A stretch of DNA of 64,000 nt from Blastocladiella emersonii ATCC 22665 (Eukaryota > Blastocladiomycota > Blastocladiomycetes > Blastocladiales > Blastocladiaceae): the NCBI GenBank assembly GCA_025594325.1, contig JANHCV010000004.1, positions 1,116,001 to 1,180,000 on the forward strand, given 5' to 3'. The notes beneath the pieces are model-generated. The model made no database searches, was not told the DNA's origin, and worked only from the letters and a program-made list of their open reading frames with translations. This document shows, in pieces, positions 33,348 through 42,680 of the stretch. The stretch's first letter is position 1. Each line of letters begins with the position of its first letter. The translations under genes and the position numbers were made by a program.

Positions 33348-34950
33348 TTATGGAGCGCGCTTCTGCTCGCGCTTACGCTCGCGATACCGCCTTGAGTACT
33401 CTTGGTCGCGCGCCTTCTGCTTCGCCTCCTTGTCGCTCTTAATCTGGCGGTGCTCTTGCATCGCGTGGCAAAAGAGCTCCGCGACTCGGGGGTGGTTTTG
33501 CGCAACGGTTTGTCCGTGAGCGAACGCGCCCTCAGTCAACACGTCTAGCGCCTGGAGCCGCAAGTCTTCGGCCACGGCCCGCGGATCAGGGACCATGGCG
33601 TCGTACACGCTGTCCGGGATCGGATGGAGGACCCACAGAAACGCGCTCTCGCGGAGCCGCGAGAGCGTAACGTACAGCGACGACCCGTTGATCGATCCAG
33701 ACGAGCCAGCTGGGCACGGATCCGTCAAGATGATGGCGTTCTTGGTCACGCCTTGGACCCCGTGCACCGTCATCGCAAAGGCGGGCACGATTGAGAACTG
33801 CTTGATCTTGACCTTTTCGTGGTCCTTGTACTGCTCGTGAGTATCGACGTTCTTGACCATCTTGGCGCACAGTGCGCTGGACTCGGGTTTCTTGAGTTCG
33901 GTTCGCTCGCGCGACGTCATACCGCCCTCCTTGTAGAGAAAGTCGTCCGATTGCATGGCGAGCGGGATGACCGTGTCTGGCCAATCGGCCGGCATGCCAG
34001 GAGACTGAGGGCCAGGCGGCGCGTCGGGCAGGTCGATCCACACAGTATGTGGCTCCCGCGATGGGCGGTACATGCGCGAGCCGGTCTCGGTAAACGTCGT
34101 GCCTGGACACCAGTCGATGTGGTGCACGACGCCGATAGCGCCATTCGCGCACCCCTTCTCGACGCACTGGTTGACCTTGACGCGCACTTCCATGCCGACA
34201 AAGACCTCGAGGATGGTTGGCAAACGAGTGATCGAGTCGGGCTCCTCGGCGAGACGGAACAGGTCCCTTTCGCCAATCGGGAGGCGGACGGTTGCGCCGT
34301 TTCGCTCCTTCTTGCGCGTGATGCTGGCCTTGATCTGAAACACGACGGGTTCTGGGTCCGCAGCGGCGAGCCGCGTGTACAGCAGGTTGAAGGTGTGACG
34401 CGTGTAGTTGTCGGGCGCAATGACTGTGAACCCGCGCGTCTGGAGGATCTTCTTGAGCTCGTTGTTGCCCTGGTCGTCGCTCAGCTGGCGCAGGCGAGCG
34501 GTCGTGCGCGAGTCGAGCAGGCGGCGCAGCTCGTTGGGGGCCTTGTCGAGGCGGAACGCGTCGAGACACCTGCCCCATGATGGGTCGTTGACGAACCGGT
34601 TGCTGCGCACGAGTCGAACGACACGTCGGGCGCGCCAGTACGCGAGCTGGCCCGACTGCTTTTTTTTTCGCGCCCGTGGTGTCGTACGCGAGCAGCCGCT
34701 TGAAGAACGAGTCTGGCGCATCGACGAGCACCTCGGGTAGCTGGAACATCGCCGTGCCGTTCACTGGTAGAAGCTGCAAATGGTCGCCGGCGAGCATGAC
34801 GATGCAGCCGCCAAACGGCGACATGGTGTGCGCCGCGATCCAGTACGTCGAGCCGCCGCGCGCCGCGCCGGGCCCCCCTGTCCCCGACCCGATCCTCGCG
34901 CGCACCTCGATGATGCTCGTCAAGTCGCCCGCGGTCGGCACGCCCGGGTG
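33348..34950 (-). pseudogene. PIF1-like helicase, truncated and frameshifted
   Basis: On the minus strand the downstream part (34721-33348) reads as the C-terminal half of a PIF1/Helitron-type helicase: VHGVQGVTKNAIILTDP and LYVTLSRLRESAFLWVLHP resemble the last SF1B motifs. The upstream part, in another frame, has AGDLTSIIEVRARIG, FGGCIVMLAGDHLQLLPVNG and ends at LLAYDTTGAKKK. The switch occurs in a run of nine A (T at 34660-34668 on the plus strand); with eight the frames would be continuous. No Walker A segment is found upstream, because the sequence there reads as a plus-strand ORF. The gene is therefore a truncated transposon helicase, or the run length is a sequencing error on top of a truncation. 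Confidence 0.7.
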
Positions 34951-36172
34951 GCAGCTGTTCGACCGCCTCACGCGGCGCCGGAATGCTGCCAAGGGCTTCA
35001 CTCTCAGCGTGACCGGCAACCTCTACCTGCGCCCCGTGTTCGTCTGCATGCAGGGTGTGCAGGTGCACGTGTACGAAATGGACGCGATGACCATCAAGCT
35101 CATTTCCGAGGCATACAACACCAACGTGCTCGTCACCATGCCCTTGCCCTACCACCTCGTTGTCACCGTGGGCATGGCGGCGCTCGGCATCCCGTTCGAC
35201 TTCATTGCGCAGGTGCAGCCGCAGCAGCAGCAGCAGATCACCACGCCGGCGCCGCCGCCTTTGGCGCCCACGGCGCCCGCCATGCCCCCGCCGGCCTCGT
35301 ACTTCAACCCGCCCTCCACCCCCTCTTCCTTGTCGTCGGCGCCCGCCTCGTCGTCGACGCCCGCCGTCCCGCCGCAGCAGCCGTCAACGGCCTTGTCCTT
35401 CAACCCGCCGTCGACCCCCTCTTTGTTGTCAGCGCCCGCCGTCCCGCCGCCTGCCCACCATCACCATCACAGTGGTTCCGCGTGCTCGTCGTCGGCGCCC
35501 GCTCTGCCGCCGCTGGTGCACCATCACGGCGGTCCCGCTGGCCGCAGCAACCCGTACGGCGCCCGCCTGCAGGAGTGCATCCCGCGGACCCCGGCCACGC
35601 AGCTGTCAGAGCTGACGCTGTCCTCGCCCGTGCGCCAGCTGCGGTTCGTGTTTGACGTGTCCAACGAGGAAGGCGACTCAGACCCCGAGTTCACAACGCG
35701 CATGGCGTGGATCCTGCGCGAGCTCAACGATGGCGTCGCCTCGTCGTCCTCCTCAACGACGGCCGTGCAGACCGCCGCACCGCAGATGACCAACGCGTCG
35801 TCGTTGTCCTTGACCGCCGTGCAGCCCGCCGTTTCGCAGGTCGACGCGACCGTCGCCTCGTCGTCGTCAACCTCGACGCTCTCGACCGCCGTACAGCCCG
35901 CTAGGCCGCCGGTCGGCTCGTCGGCCGCGTCGTCGGCCGCGTCGTCGTCGTCGTCGTCGTTGTCGACTTCAAGTGCGACAGTCGCGCTCGCGGCGCCCAT
36001 CATTGAGGAGGCGGGCACGACGGATCGCGAGGTCGCGTCGGCCACGGCCATTCCCGCTGACGCGCCCAAGCGCACGGCCGCCATGGCCGCCGAGGAGGGC
36101 GGTGACGACGACGAGGACGAGTTTGAGGCAGTCTCTAAGCGCCGCCGCCGCCGCCGCGGCGGCCGCAGTTAA
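34910..36172 (+). CDS. Orphan protein with low-complexity middle and basic tail
   Basis: A single frame with strong codon bias. ATG at 34910 or 34913 gives about 420 aa; the frame is open further upstream but there overlaps the minus-strand helicase. The first 105 residues look globular (GWQLFDRLTRRRNAAKGFTL, VFVCMQGVQVHVYEMDAMTI). A Gln run then opens a long Pro/Ser/Ala region with near-repeats (SYFNPPSTPSSLSSAP and LSFNPPSTPSLLSAP) and His runs. A second ordered-looking patch is LSSPVRQLRFVFDVSNEEGD. The end is acidic, then KRRRRRRGG, a likely nuclear signal. It lies inside the 21-bp inverted repeats with the helicase fragment and may belong to that element. No family is recognised. Confidence 0.55.
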   Translation: MMLVKSPAVGTPGWQLFDRLTRRRNAAKGFTLSVTGNLYLRPVFVCMQGVQVHVYEMDAMTIKLISEAYNTNVLVTMPLPYHLVVTVGMAALGIPFDFIAQVQPQQQQQITTPAPPPLAPTAPAMPPPASYFNPPSTPSSLSSAPASSSTPAVPPQQPSTALSFNPPSTPSLLSAPAVPPPAHHHHHSGSACSSSAPALPPLVHHHGGPAGRSNPYGARLQECIPRTPATQLSELTLSSPVRQLRFVFDVSNEEGDSDPEFTTRMAWILRELNDGVASSSSSTTAVQTAAPQMTNASSLSLTAVQPAVSQVDATVASSSSTSTLSTAVQPARPPVGSSAASSAASSSSSSLSTSSATVALAAPIIEEAGTTDREVASATAIPADAPKRTAAMAAEEGGDDDEDEFEAVSKRRRRRRGGRS

Positions 36173-36417
36173 CTGAACAACGTTGTGTTCCTCTCTCCAC
36201 TTCCTCTGTTTCCCCTTTTGTTGTTGCTGTCCTCTCATTCACAATCTTTGATATTTTTTTTGTTACTATCACGATTGACTGCAGGCGAGAGAGCTTGGTG
36301 GTGGGAGACTCGGACGCGTTGGTTATATCCTGTGAAACGCGTGAAACACATGCGTGACGCACGTGGGCCAGGGAGACATGTCAGATCCCAAGGGCGCGCG
36401 TCGGCTAGGCAAAAATA

Positions 36418-36438
36418 GAGGGCTTTAGCCCTCGATTG
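36418..36438 (-). repeat. Right 21-bp inverted repeat with hairpin
   Basis: The reverse complement of 33139-33159, perfect over 21 bp, including the palindrome GAGGGCTTTAGCCCTC (36418-36433). Homology does not extend outward beyond this. Confidence 0.55.
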
Positions 36439-36727
36439 GTGCCGGAAATCCTCGAGTTCAGTTGGGCCACCTTGATTGGACCGCTTCGCGCAAGCGAGTC
36501 GGGATCGACTGAGCTTTACTTCCCCTCGGCGGGCGCGGACTCTCACAGACTGGGTAGCGCTTTCCTGCCCACGATCCCTTTTCACACTCCCAGAAGTACT
36601 GACGAGCCTCCCTTGCCTCGAAGGCTTCAGTAGGTTGCTTGCACAATTCCACCCGCGCTCATTCACTCGAGCGTCTCAAGTGAGACGCGCAACTTGTTTG
36701 CATATTCGCACTCTCCGCCGTTCCTCA

Positions 36728-36812
36728 CGATTGCGTGCCCTGATTGATCATGTACTTCGGCGGGCGGTACAGCCGTGGGTGAATGTTCCACTGGATCGCG
36801 TTGGACGCATAC
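36728..36812 (-). pseudogene. Distal end of the minus-strand gene split by the chromovirus
   Basis: On the minus strand this reads ASNAIQWNIHPRLYRPPKYM then INQGTQS and a stop. It continues in frame from the fragment on the other side of the chromovirus (42314 onward) once the element and one CATAC copy are removed. See the entry at 42314-42680. Confidence 0.5.
36808..36812. repeat. Target-site duplication, left
   Basis: CATAC directly before the 5' LTR, identical to 42314-42318 after the 3' LTR. Confidence 0.9.
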
Positions 36813-37028
36813 TGTTGCGTGTCGTTCATGTGGCCGTGACCACGGTGATCAATCATCTGATCTTGCGTGAGCCGCCCGCAATCCCTTGCTCCCGCGCCGC
36901 CGCACCCCGCTGCGGCGCGCCCTGCTTTGTTATCCATTCTCCCCTCTCCCCGTCTTGGGTTTGGGGCCAAAGGCAGGAATAGACATCCCTGACTACTTGT
37001 CTCCCGCCTCCTTCTGTCGGCATCAACA
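36813..37028 (+). repeat. 5' LTR of chromovirus
   Basis: 216 bp, TGTTGCG...ATCAACA. It differs from the 3' LTR at 36836, 36842, 36864, 36887, 36962, 36969 and 37019, all transitions at CpG sites. Confidence 0.95.
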
Positions 37029-37050
37029 TTTTTTTCAAGTAGTTTTCCGC

Positions 37051-38379
37051 ATGGCCTCAAACCCCACCTTCACCATCTCGCCGGCGCTCTGCAGCGACAT
37101 CTCCACGCTCCCCGGCACCTGCAGCACTGCGGCCAAGGACCCCCAGGCCGTGCCCGCCGCACGCGCGCGCGCCACCAAGCTGCGCCAGCTACTCGGTGAG
37201 CAATTCGCTGCCTGCTCGGCCGCCATCAACGCCGCCGCACAACCCGCGCCGTCCCAGGGCAACGGCACGTCAGCCACCCACCCGCCCAAGCTGCAGGCCC
37301 AGGCCGCCAAGGCGCTGGACGCGCTCATCGCCGCGCACTCGCGCTACAACAACATCATCAACCTCGCCGTCGACATGCTGCCCGCCGAGGCGCCCCCGGC
37401 CGCGCCGGCCGCCGCCTCGCCAGCCGCTCCCGCCGCGTCAACCACCAGCGTCGACAAGCAGCTGCGCGCCGACATTGAGAGCACCCGCATCAACTACTGC
37501 CACCCAACCCGCGGCAACTGCCGGGACCCAGCCACCTTCCTCCGCAACCTCCGCGACCTCTACCCGCTGCACAACCTGTACAAGCTGCTCAACGCCGCCA
37601 CCACCACTGTCGGCCACAACGCCCAGGTCGTGTACAAGTCGATGGTCCGTGAGGGCGCCGGTCTCGGGGAGCACCAGCTGATCGCCCACTTCTTTGACCA
37701 CATGGAGCGCGCCGCCATCGTCTGCTACCTCGACCTCTTGTTCCCCGCCACTCCGGGCCTCACCCTCGAGCGCCACCGCGTTGTGTTTGTCCAGCGTCTC
37801 CGCAAGGGGGGTTGCCTGGATCCCACCGGCCACCTGCCTCCCGCGCTCCTCTCCTCGTTCCTCAACTCGGCCAAGGGCATCAAGGACGACGTCTACAACG
37901 CCCTCTGCCACACGCTCGGCACCGCCACCTCCAAGCGCACCCCGCTCACGCTCGTCGACCTCATTGGCCCCCACGGCTACGTCCAGATCGCCTCGCGCAG
38001 CAAGGCGCCCGCTGGCGACGCTGGCGACGCCTCGTCTGCCGTGCCAGCCGCGCGCACCAAGTCGGGCAACAAGGACAAGGACAAGAACAAGAACAACAAC
38101 AACTACAACAACAACAACAACAACTACAACAACAAGAACAACAACAACTACAACAACCACCGCGGCGGCAGTGCCCACGACAAGAACGGCCACTACGACA
38201 AGGGCAAGGCCGGCCGTGACGACCGCGCGTCCCGCAACGCCCTGCGCGCGCTTCTCGCTGTGCCCGACGACCACCACGATCGTGACCGTGGCGGCAGCGA
38301 CGAGCGCGCCCCGCGCAACTACCACGCGGCTGTGGCGCCTGTCTGGCCTGCGGGTCTCGAGACCAAGTTTGGCGGATGA
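37051..38379 (+). CDS. gag: Chromovirus gag-like protein
   Basis: 442 aa starting 22 nt after the 5' LTR. The N-terminal 150 residues are Ala/Pro-rich. The middle (about residues 145-325) is helical and capsid-like, with RDPATFLRNLRDLYPLHNLY and FFDHMERAAIVCYLDLLFP. The tail has a striking Lys/Asn/Tyr-rich tract (about residues 340-375; KDKDKNKNNNNYNNN) and then a charged segment rich in Asp, Arg and His. No CCHC zinc knuckle is present; the basic, Asn-rich tail may take over nucleic acid binding. The frame is intact. It forms the particle shell in this class of elements. It stops just before the pol region, which continues in another frame. Confidence 0.8.
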   Translation: MASNPTFTISPALCSDISTLPGTCSTAAKDPQAVPAARARATKLRQLLGEQFAACSAAINAAAQPAPSQGNGTSATHPPKLQAQAAKALDALIAAHSRYNNIINLAVDMLPAEAPPAAPAAASPAAPAASTTSVDKQLRADIESTRINYCHPTRGNCRDPATFLRNLRDLYPLHNLYKLLNAATTTVGHNAQVVYKSMVREGAGLGEHQLIAHFFDHMERAAIVCYLDLLFPATPGLTLERHRVVFVQRLRKGGCLDPTGHLPPALLSSFLNSAKGIKDDVYNALCHTLGTATSKRTPLTLVDLIGPHGYVQIASRSKAPAGDAGDASSAVPAARTKSGNKDKDKNKNNNNYNNNNNNYNNKNNNNYNNHRGGSAHDKNGHYDKGKAGRDDRASRNALRALLAVPDDHHDRDRGGSDERAPRNYHAAVAPVWPAGLETKFGG

Positions 38380-38800
38380 CCTCGAGCGCTCCCGCTCCAA
38401 GTTCGTCTCCTCGCCTGCCCGCGCGGTCGACGGCATTAACCGCTCCCAGCCCCTGCTCGCCCACCACCTCCGTGTCCTCGCCCTCCTGCCGGCGTCTGCC
38501 ACCAGCCTGTTTGCGCACCTGCTTGACAAGTTCTACCACATCATTGTCGGCTCCTGCCTTGGCCCCACCTCGGCCCGCGCCGCCACCGTCACCCGCAACG
38601 ATCCCCTTTGCGGCCGCCTTGGTCCCGTCGCACATTTTGCCACCCCGCCCGCTCTGGTGCGCGCCGTGAGCACAACGGCGCCAGTGTGGTCGACCCCAAC
38701 TGGCTGGGCACGCCTGCATTTTTGTGACCTGGGCACGCGCGTCCATCCGCAACCTGTACGTGGCGCTTGTCGCTCACAATAATAATATCCCTGACCTCAT

Positions 38801-39252
38801 CATTCCGGCTCTATCCAGCCTGATGTCGTCTTCGCGCGCTTGTTCAGCTGCGGCGAACCGCACGCCTGTTTGCAGCGAGCCTTCTTGGTGCTACCCGGCG
38901 TTCCTGACCGTGCGTGCAGACCTGTTCCTCGACGACATCATTCCGGCTCTATCCAGCCTGATGTCGTCTTCGCGCGCTCGTTCGGCTGCGGCGAACCGCA
39001 CGCCTGTTCGCGGCGAGCCTTCTTGGTGCTACCCGGCGTTCCTGACCGTGCGTGCAGACCTGTTCCTCGACGACATCATTCCAGCTCTATCCAGCCCGAT
39101 GTCGTCTTCGCGCGCTCGTTTGGCTGCAGCGAACCGCACGCCCGTTCGCGGCGAGCCTTCTCAGTGCTACCCGGCGTTCCTGACCGTGCGTGCAGGCTTG
39201 TTCCTTGACAACATCATTCCGGCTCTATCCAGCCCGATGTCGTCTTCGCGCG
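38801..39252 (+). repeat. 138-bp tandem repeat, 3.3 copies, inside pol
   Basis: Units start at 38801, 38939, 39077 and 39215 (last partial), exactly 138 bp apart, and differ by only a few substitutions. 138 bp is 46 codons, so one frame stays open through all copies, each reading IIPALSS-MSSSR... with YPAFLTVRA. Confidence 0.9.
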
Positions 39253-39400
39253 GCCCGTTTGGCATCAAGACCCTCTCAGCGCAGTTCCAGGCTGTCATGT
39301 ACAACATCTTCTACAACATGCCGTTCGTGCGCGTCTTCATCGATGATCTCATCATCTTCTCAGCCTCAATCAAGGAGCACACCCAGCACCTTGTCCTCGT

Positions 39401-39420
39401 CGTCTACCGTCGTCTACCGT
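39401..39420 (+). repeat. 10-bp tandem duplication causing a pol frameshift
   Basis: CGTCTACCGT occurs twice in a row. With one copy the RT frame would run on; with two it is shifted. Confidence 0.75.
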
Positions 39421-42085
39421 CTCACGCAGTGGAACCTCCGCCTCAACCCTGCCAAGTGCTTCTTCTACACGCGTGCACCTGCTTGGCCACGTCATCTTGG
39501 CCGAGGGCGTGCAGCCCGCCAAGGCCAAGGTCATCTCAATCCGCAACTGGCTGCGTCCGACGTCCGGCAACCAGGTCCAGAAGTTCCTCGGCCTCATCAA
39601 CTACCTGCGCGCCTACATCCCGCTCGCCGCGGTCCTCATGCACCCGCTCGACGCGCTGTGCAAACCTCAAGCGCATCGACCTCGACGTCCGCAACGTGTG
39701 GACCAACAAGTGCAAGCAGGCGTTCCTCGCCGTAAAGGCCGCTGTCGCCGCCGCCCTGTGTCTCGCGCCGCCCGATTTCTCCAAGCCGTTCTTTGTCGCT
39801 ACCAACGCCTCAAACGTCAGTCTTGGCGCCGTCCTGTTCCAGGGTAGCCGCGAGTCCCCGCGCTACATCTTGTTTGCCTCTCGCTCTCTGCAGCCCGCTG
39901 AGCAGGACTACTCAGCCACCAAGCGCAAGCTCCTTGGCATCGTCTTTACGCTCACTCGCTTCTTCTACTACCTCCACGGCCGCCGTTTCGCGTTGTTCAC
40001 GGACCACGCGGCGCTCACCCACATGTTCATGCAGAAGCGCCTGTCGCCCATCCTCGAAAACTGGCTTGACACGCTGCTCTCCCTCTCGTTCTCAGTCACG
40101 CACCTCCCTGGCGTCCTGAACGTGCTGCCCAACATCCTGTCGCGCCTGTTAATACCAACGCCCGTGCCCGTCTTGTTGCCATCAACCGCGCCGGCCGTCG
40201 TCCTGTATTGCGTTCCCCCCGTGGGCGCCCGCTGGTGGGGGGGGGGTCCCTCCGGATCCTCTCCCGCGCCGTCTCTCCCCAAGTGTGCCCTTGGCGACGG
40301 CGAGCTTGAGCAGCCCATGACGCACGATCTCTCTCTCGCAGAGAATTGTGCTCAACACTTTTTCCTCGCGCCGGCCTCGCTCCTGCCCGCGGAGCGGGCC
40401 CGCGCTTTTGCTGCTGCACCCACCCATGGGGGCAGCTCTTCTTCAACACCCGCGCCCGCCGTGCACGCCCGCGTCGTCGCCGCCGCACCCGCCCCCGAGG
40501 GTAGCGCGCCGCGGCCCAAGTTCTCGCCCATTGGCACCGTCCCGCCCGCGCAGCGCCTCGACATGGCGCCCGTTCCGCGTGACCAGCGCGACCAGATCAT
40601 CCGCAACGTGCACGACTGGGGCCACTCAGGTCTCGCGGCCACACAGCAGCAGCTCGTCGTCCTCGGCCACGTATGGCCCAGCATGCTCGCCGACTGCCAG
40701 CGCGTCATTGCCGGTTGCATCCCGTGCGCGCGGTTCTTGGCCACGCGGCAGGGTTTCCACCCAATGCGCTCAATTGAGGCGCTGCTGCCGCTCGACCACC
40801 TGTCCATGGACTGCATGCAGCTGCCCATCTCGCCCGACGGATACACGCACGTGCTTGATTCATCAACATCTGCACCTGGTTCGTGTGGCTCCACCCGATC
40901 CGCTCCGCGTCTGCCGGCGAGGTCGCCACCTGCTTCCTGGCCACGTGCTTCCAGTTCGGTTTCCCGCGCATCATCCAGTCCGACAACGGCCCCGAGTTCG
41001 CCAACCAGATCATCGCCTCGCTCGCCAACATGGCCGGCATCAACTGCCGCCTTGTGTCGCTGTACCACCCGCAGGCCGACGGCGCCTCGGAGCGTCTCGT
41101 TCGCTCGGTCAAGGAGATGCTGCTCCCCTCGCTCAACGGGCAGCTCAACCGCTGGCCCGCCATGGTCCCGGCCATCCAGTACGCCTACAACACGCGCGCG
41201 CACGCGCGCCACGGCTCGACGCCCTTCTCGCTCATGTTCGCGCGTCCCGCCAACGCGCTCCGCGACTACCGCGTGCAGCCGCCCCTCCGCGACATGACCG
41301 AGCAGGAGCAGCTCGCTCGCCTCAAGCTCATGACCGAGTCCATCTACCCCGCCATTGCGCAGCGCACCGCCGACCGCAACGCCGTTGTGCAGGCGCGCGC
41401 CGATCAGCACCGCAAGATCATCCCCACTGACTTCCCCGCGGGCGCCATCGTCATGCGCATGACCACCGACCGCGCCTCCCGCCTCGACCCACGCTACGAG
41501 GGCCCGTACACGGTGGTCCGCCGCAACCGTGGCGGCGCGTACGTGCTCCGCGACGCCACTGGCGCACTCGTTGAGAAGATCCCCGCGCACCACCTGCGCC
41601 TCATCCAGCCCGAGTCGGCGCCTTTGGGCGAATCGGACACTGTGCGCGACATCCTCCGTCATCGCGACGGCGCGAACGGCGAGCGCGAGTACCTGGTCCG
41701 CTGGTCCAATCGCTCCGCCAAGAACTCGTGGATCCCCGCCAGCAGCTTTGACACCGCCGGCGCCATCAACAACTACCACAAGAAGATCTCGGCCGACACC
41801 TGGCTTGAGCGCCAGCGTTCGCTGCAGCGTCTCGCCTCCAAGGTCGCCGCGTCTTCCCCTGTGCCCGCTCCACGCCAAGATCCTGCTCCTCGCCAAGTCT
41901 CGGCCGACAAGTCGCAGTTCTTGGTCACGCAGTCCCCGGCCGCCTCATCGCCCGCCCGCGCCAAACCAAAGCGCGCGCGCTCACCCTCGCCCGACCCGCC
42001 GTCGTCCATCACGCGCAGCCGGTCCGGTCGCCAGCTCAAGAACGCGGTGTACCAAGGGTTCGTCAAGTCGCTCAGGTCACGGTCT

Positions 42086-42094
42086 GGGGGGAGG
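42086..42094 (+). other. Polypurine tract
   Basis: GGGGGGAGG lies just before the 3' LTR, the expected place for plus-strand priming. Confidence 0.6.
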
Positions 42095-42097
42095 TGA

Positions 42098-42313
42098 TGT
42101 TGCGTGTCGTTCATGTGGCCATGACCGCGGTGATCAATCATCTGATCTCGCGTGAGCCGCCCGCAATCCCTCGCTCCCGCGCCGCCGCACCCCGCTGCGG
42201 CGCGCCCTGCTTTGTTATCCATTCTCCCCTCTCCCCGTCTTGGGTTCGGGGCCGAAGGCAGGAATAGACATCCCTGACTACTTGTCTCCCGCCTCCTTCT
42301 GTCAGCATCAACA
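42098..42313 (+). repeat. 3' LTR of chromovirus
   Basis: 216 bp, same ends as the 5' LTR; 209 of 216 positions are identical. Confidence 0.95.
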
Positions 42314-42318
42314 CATAC
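42314..42318. repeat. Target-site duplication, right
   Basis: CATAC, identical to 36808-36812. Confidence 0.9.
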
Positions 42319-42680
42319 GTGGACTTGCTAATATTGCGCTCGACATTGCGCATGCGGATCCCGCACGCGCGCATCACCGTGAGCATGCCCTCAAAATCGC
42401 CAGGCGACATGAGATGCGCCGCCTGCAGGATGGAGCACTGCTCGAGCGTGGCCGACACGGACGTGCGGTTCTGGGCCGACTTGCACGACGTGAACCGGGT
42501 CGTCGTGGACGGCATGCACCCAAACGGCGACAGGCGGCCTCGGCGTTGCCGGCCATGAGCAGGTGCAACGACTCTAACACGCGCGTGATGTGCGCGGCCA
42601 TAACAAAAATGTCCATGTTCTTGGCGCGCGCGCCGCCGCTGACGGCACCGAGGACGTGGCGCAGGCCCAACATGGCGACC
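42314..42680 (-). pseudogene. Decayed minus-strand gene interrupted by the chromovirus
   Basis: Reading minus, one frame gives AMLGLRHVLGAVSGGARAKN then MDIFVMAAHITRVLESLHLL, shifts near 42540, and continues CMPSTTTRFTSCKSAQNRTS...LEQCSILQAAHLMSPGDFEG to the insertion point. Past the element the same frame runs on at 36812-36728 and stops. So the chromovirus landed inside a coding sequence that is also frameshifted. The protein is not recognised; given its surroundings it may be another transposon gene. The extent upstream of 42680 is unclear. Confidence 0.5.

Larger units (their letters stand above)
36173..36812. other. Intergenic, with right inverted repeat and gene remnant
   Basis: About 640 nt. 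It contains the right copy of the 21-bp hairpin repeat (36418-36438). Its last 90 nt are the tail of a minus-strand coding remnant split by the chromovirus. Confidence 0.45.
38380..42097 (+). pseudogene. pol: Chromovirus pol (RT, RNase H, integrase, chromodomain), frameshifted
   Basis: Recognisable parts in order: the RT active-site region with VFIDDLIIF (near 39340), the RT thumb with FLGLINYLRAYIPLA, RNase H with TNASNVSLGAVLFQG and LFTDHAALTHMF, the integrase zinc-binding HH-CC region (GHSGLAATQQQL...CIPCARF), the integrase core with MDCMQL, QSDNGPEF and ASERLVRSVKE, and a chromodomain with YLVRWSNRSAKNSWIP. The N-terminal half of RT and any protease are missing or unrecognisable; a 138-bp tandem repeat occupies that place. 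Frame breaks lie near 39401-39420 (a 10-bp tandem duplication), 39470, 39660 and 40862. The final stop touches the 3' LTR. Confidence 0.88.
36813..42313 (+). mobile_element. Ty3/gypsy chromovirus, full length with broken pol
   Basis: A 5.5-kb LTR retrotransposon. It has two 216-bp LTRs that begin TG and end CA, a 5-bp target-site duplication (CATAC), an intact gag, and a pol with RT/RNase H, integrase and a C-terminal chromodomain. The chromodomain places it among chromoviruses, which direct insertion to modified chromatin. Pol has at least four frame breaks and a rearranged RT start, so the copy should not move by itself. A G-rich purine tract abuts the 3' LTR. No tRNA-type primer site beginning TGG follows the 5' LTR, so self-priming is possible but unproven. 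LTRs differ at 7 of 216 sites. Confidence 0.95.

Noticed and set aside
34676-34909. Upstream extension of the orphan ORF
   Set aside because: This part reads as helicase on the minus strand with recognisable motifs, so the plus-strand frame here is probably chance.
35458-35475. Run of His codons, as in a cloning tag
   Set aside because: It is embedded in a natural low-complexity region with other His and Pro/Ser runs; no vector sequence is nearby.
37029-37050. tRNA primer-binding site after the 5' LTR
   Set aside because: The sequence is T-rich and does not start with TGG; no tRNA 3' end can be matched by eye, so none is called.
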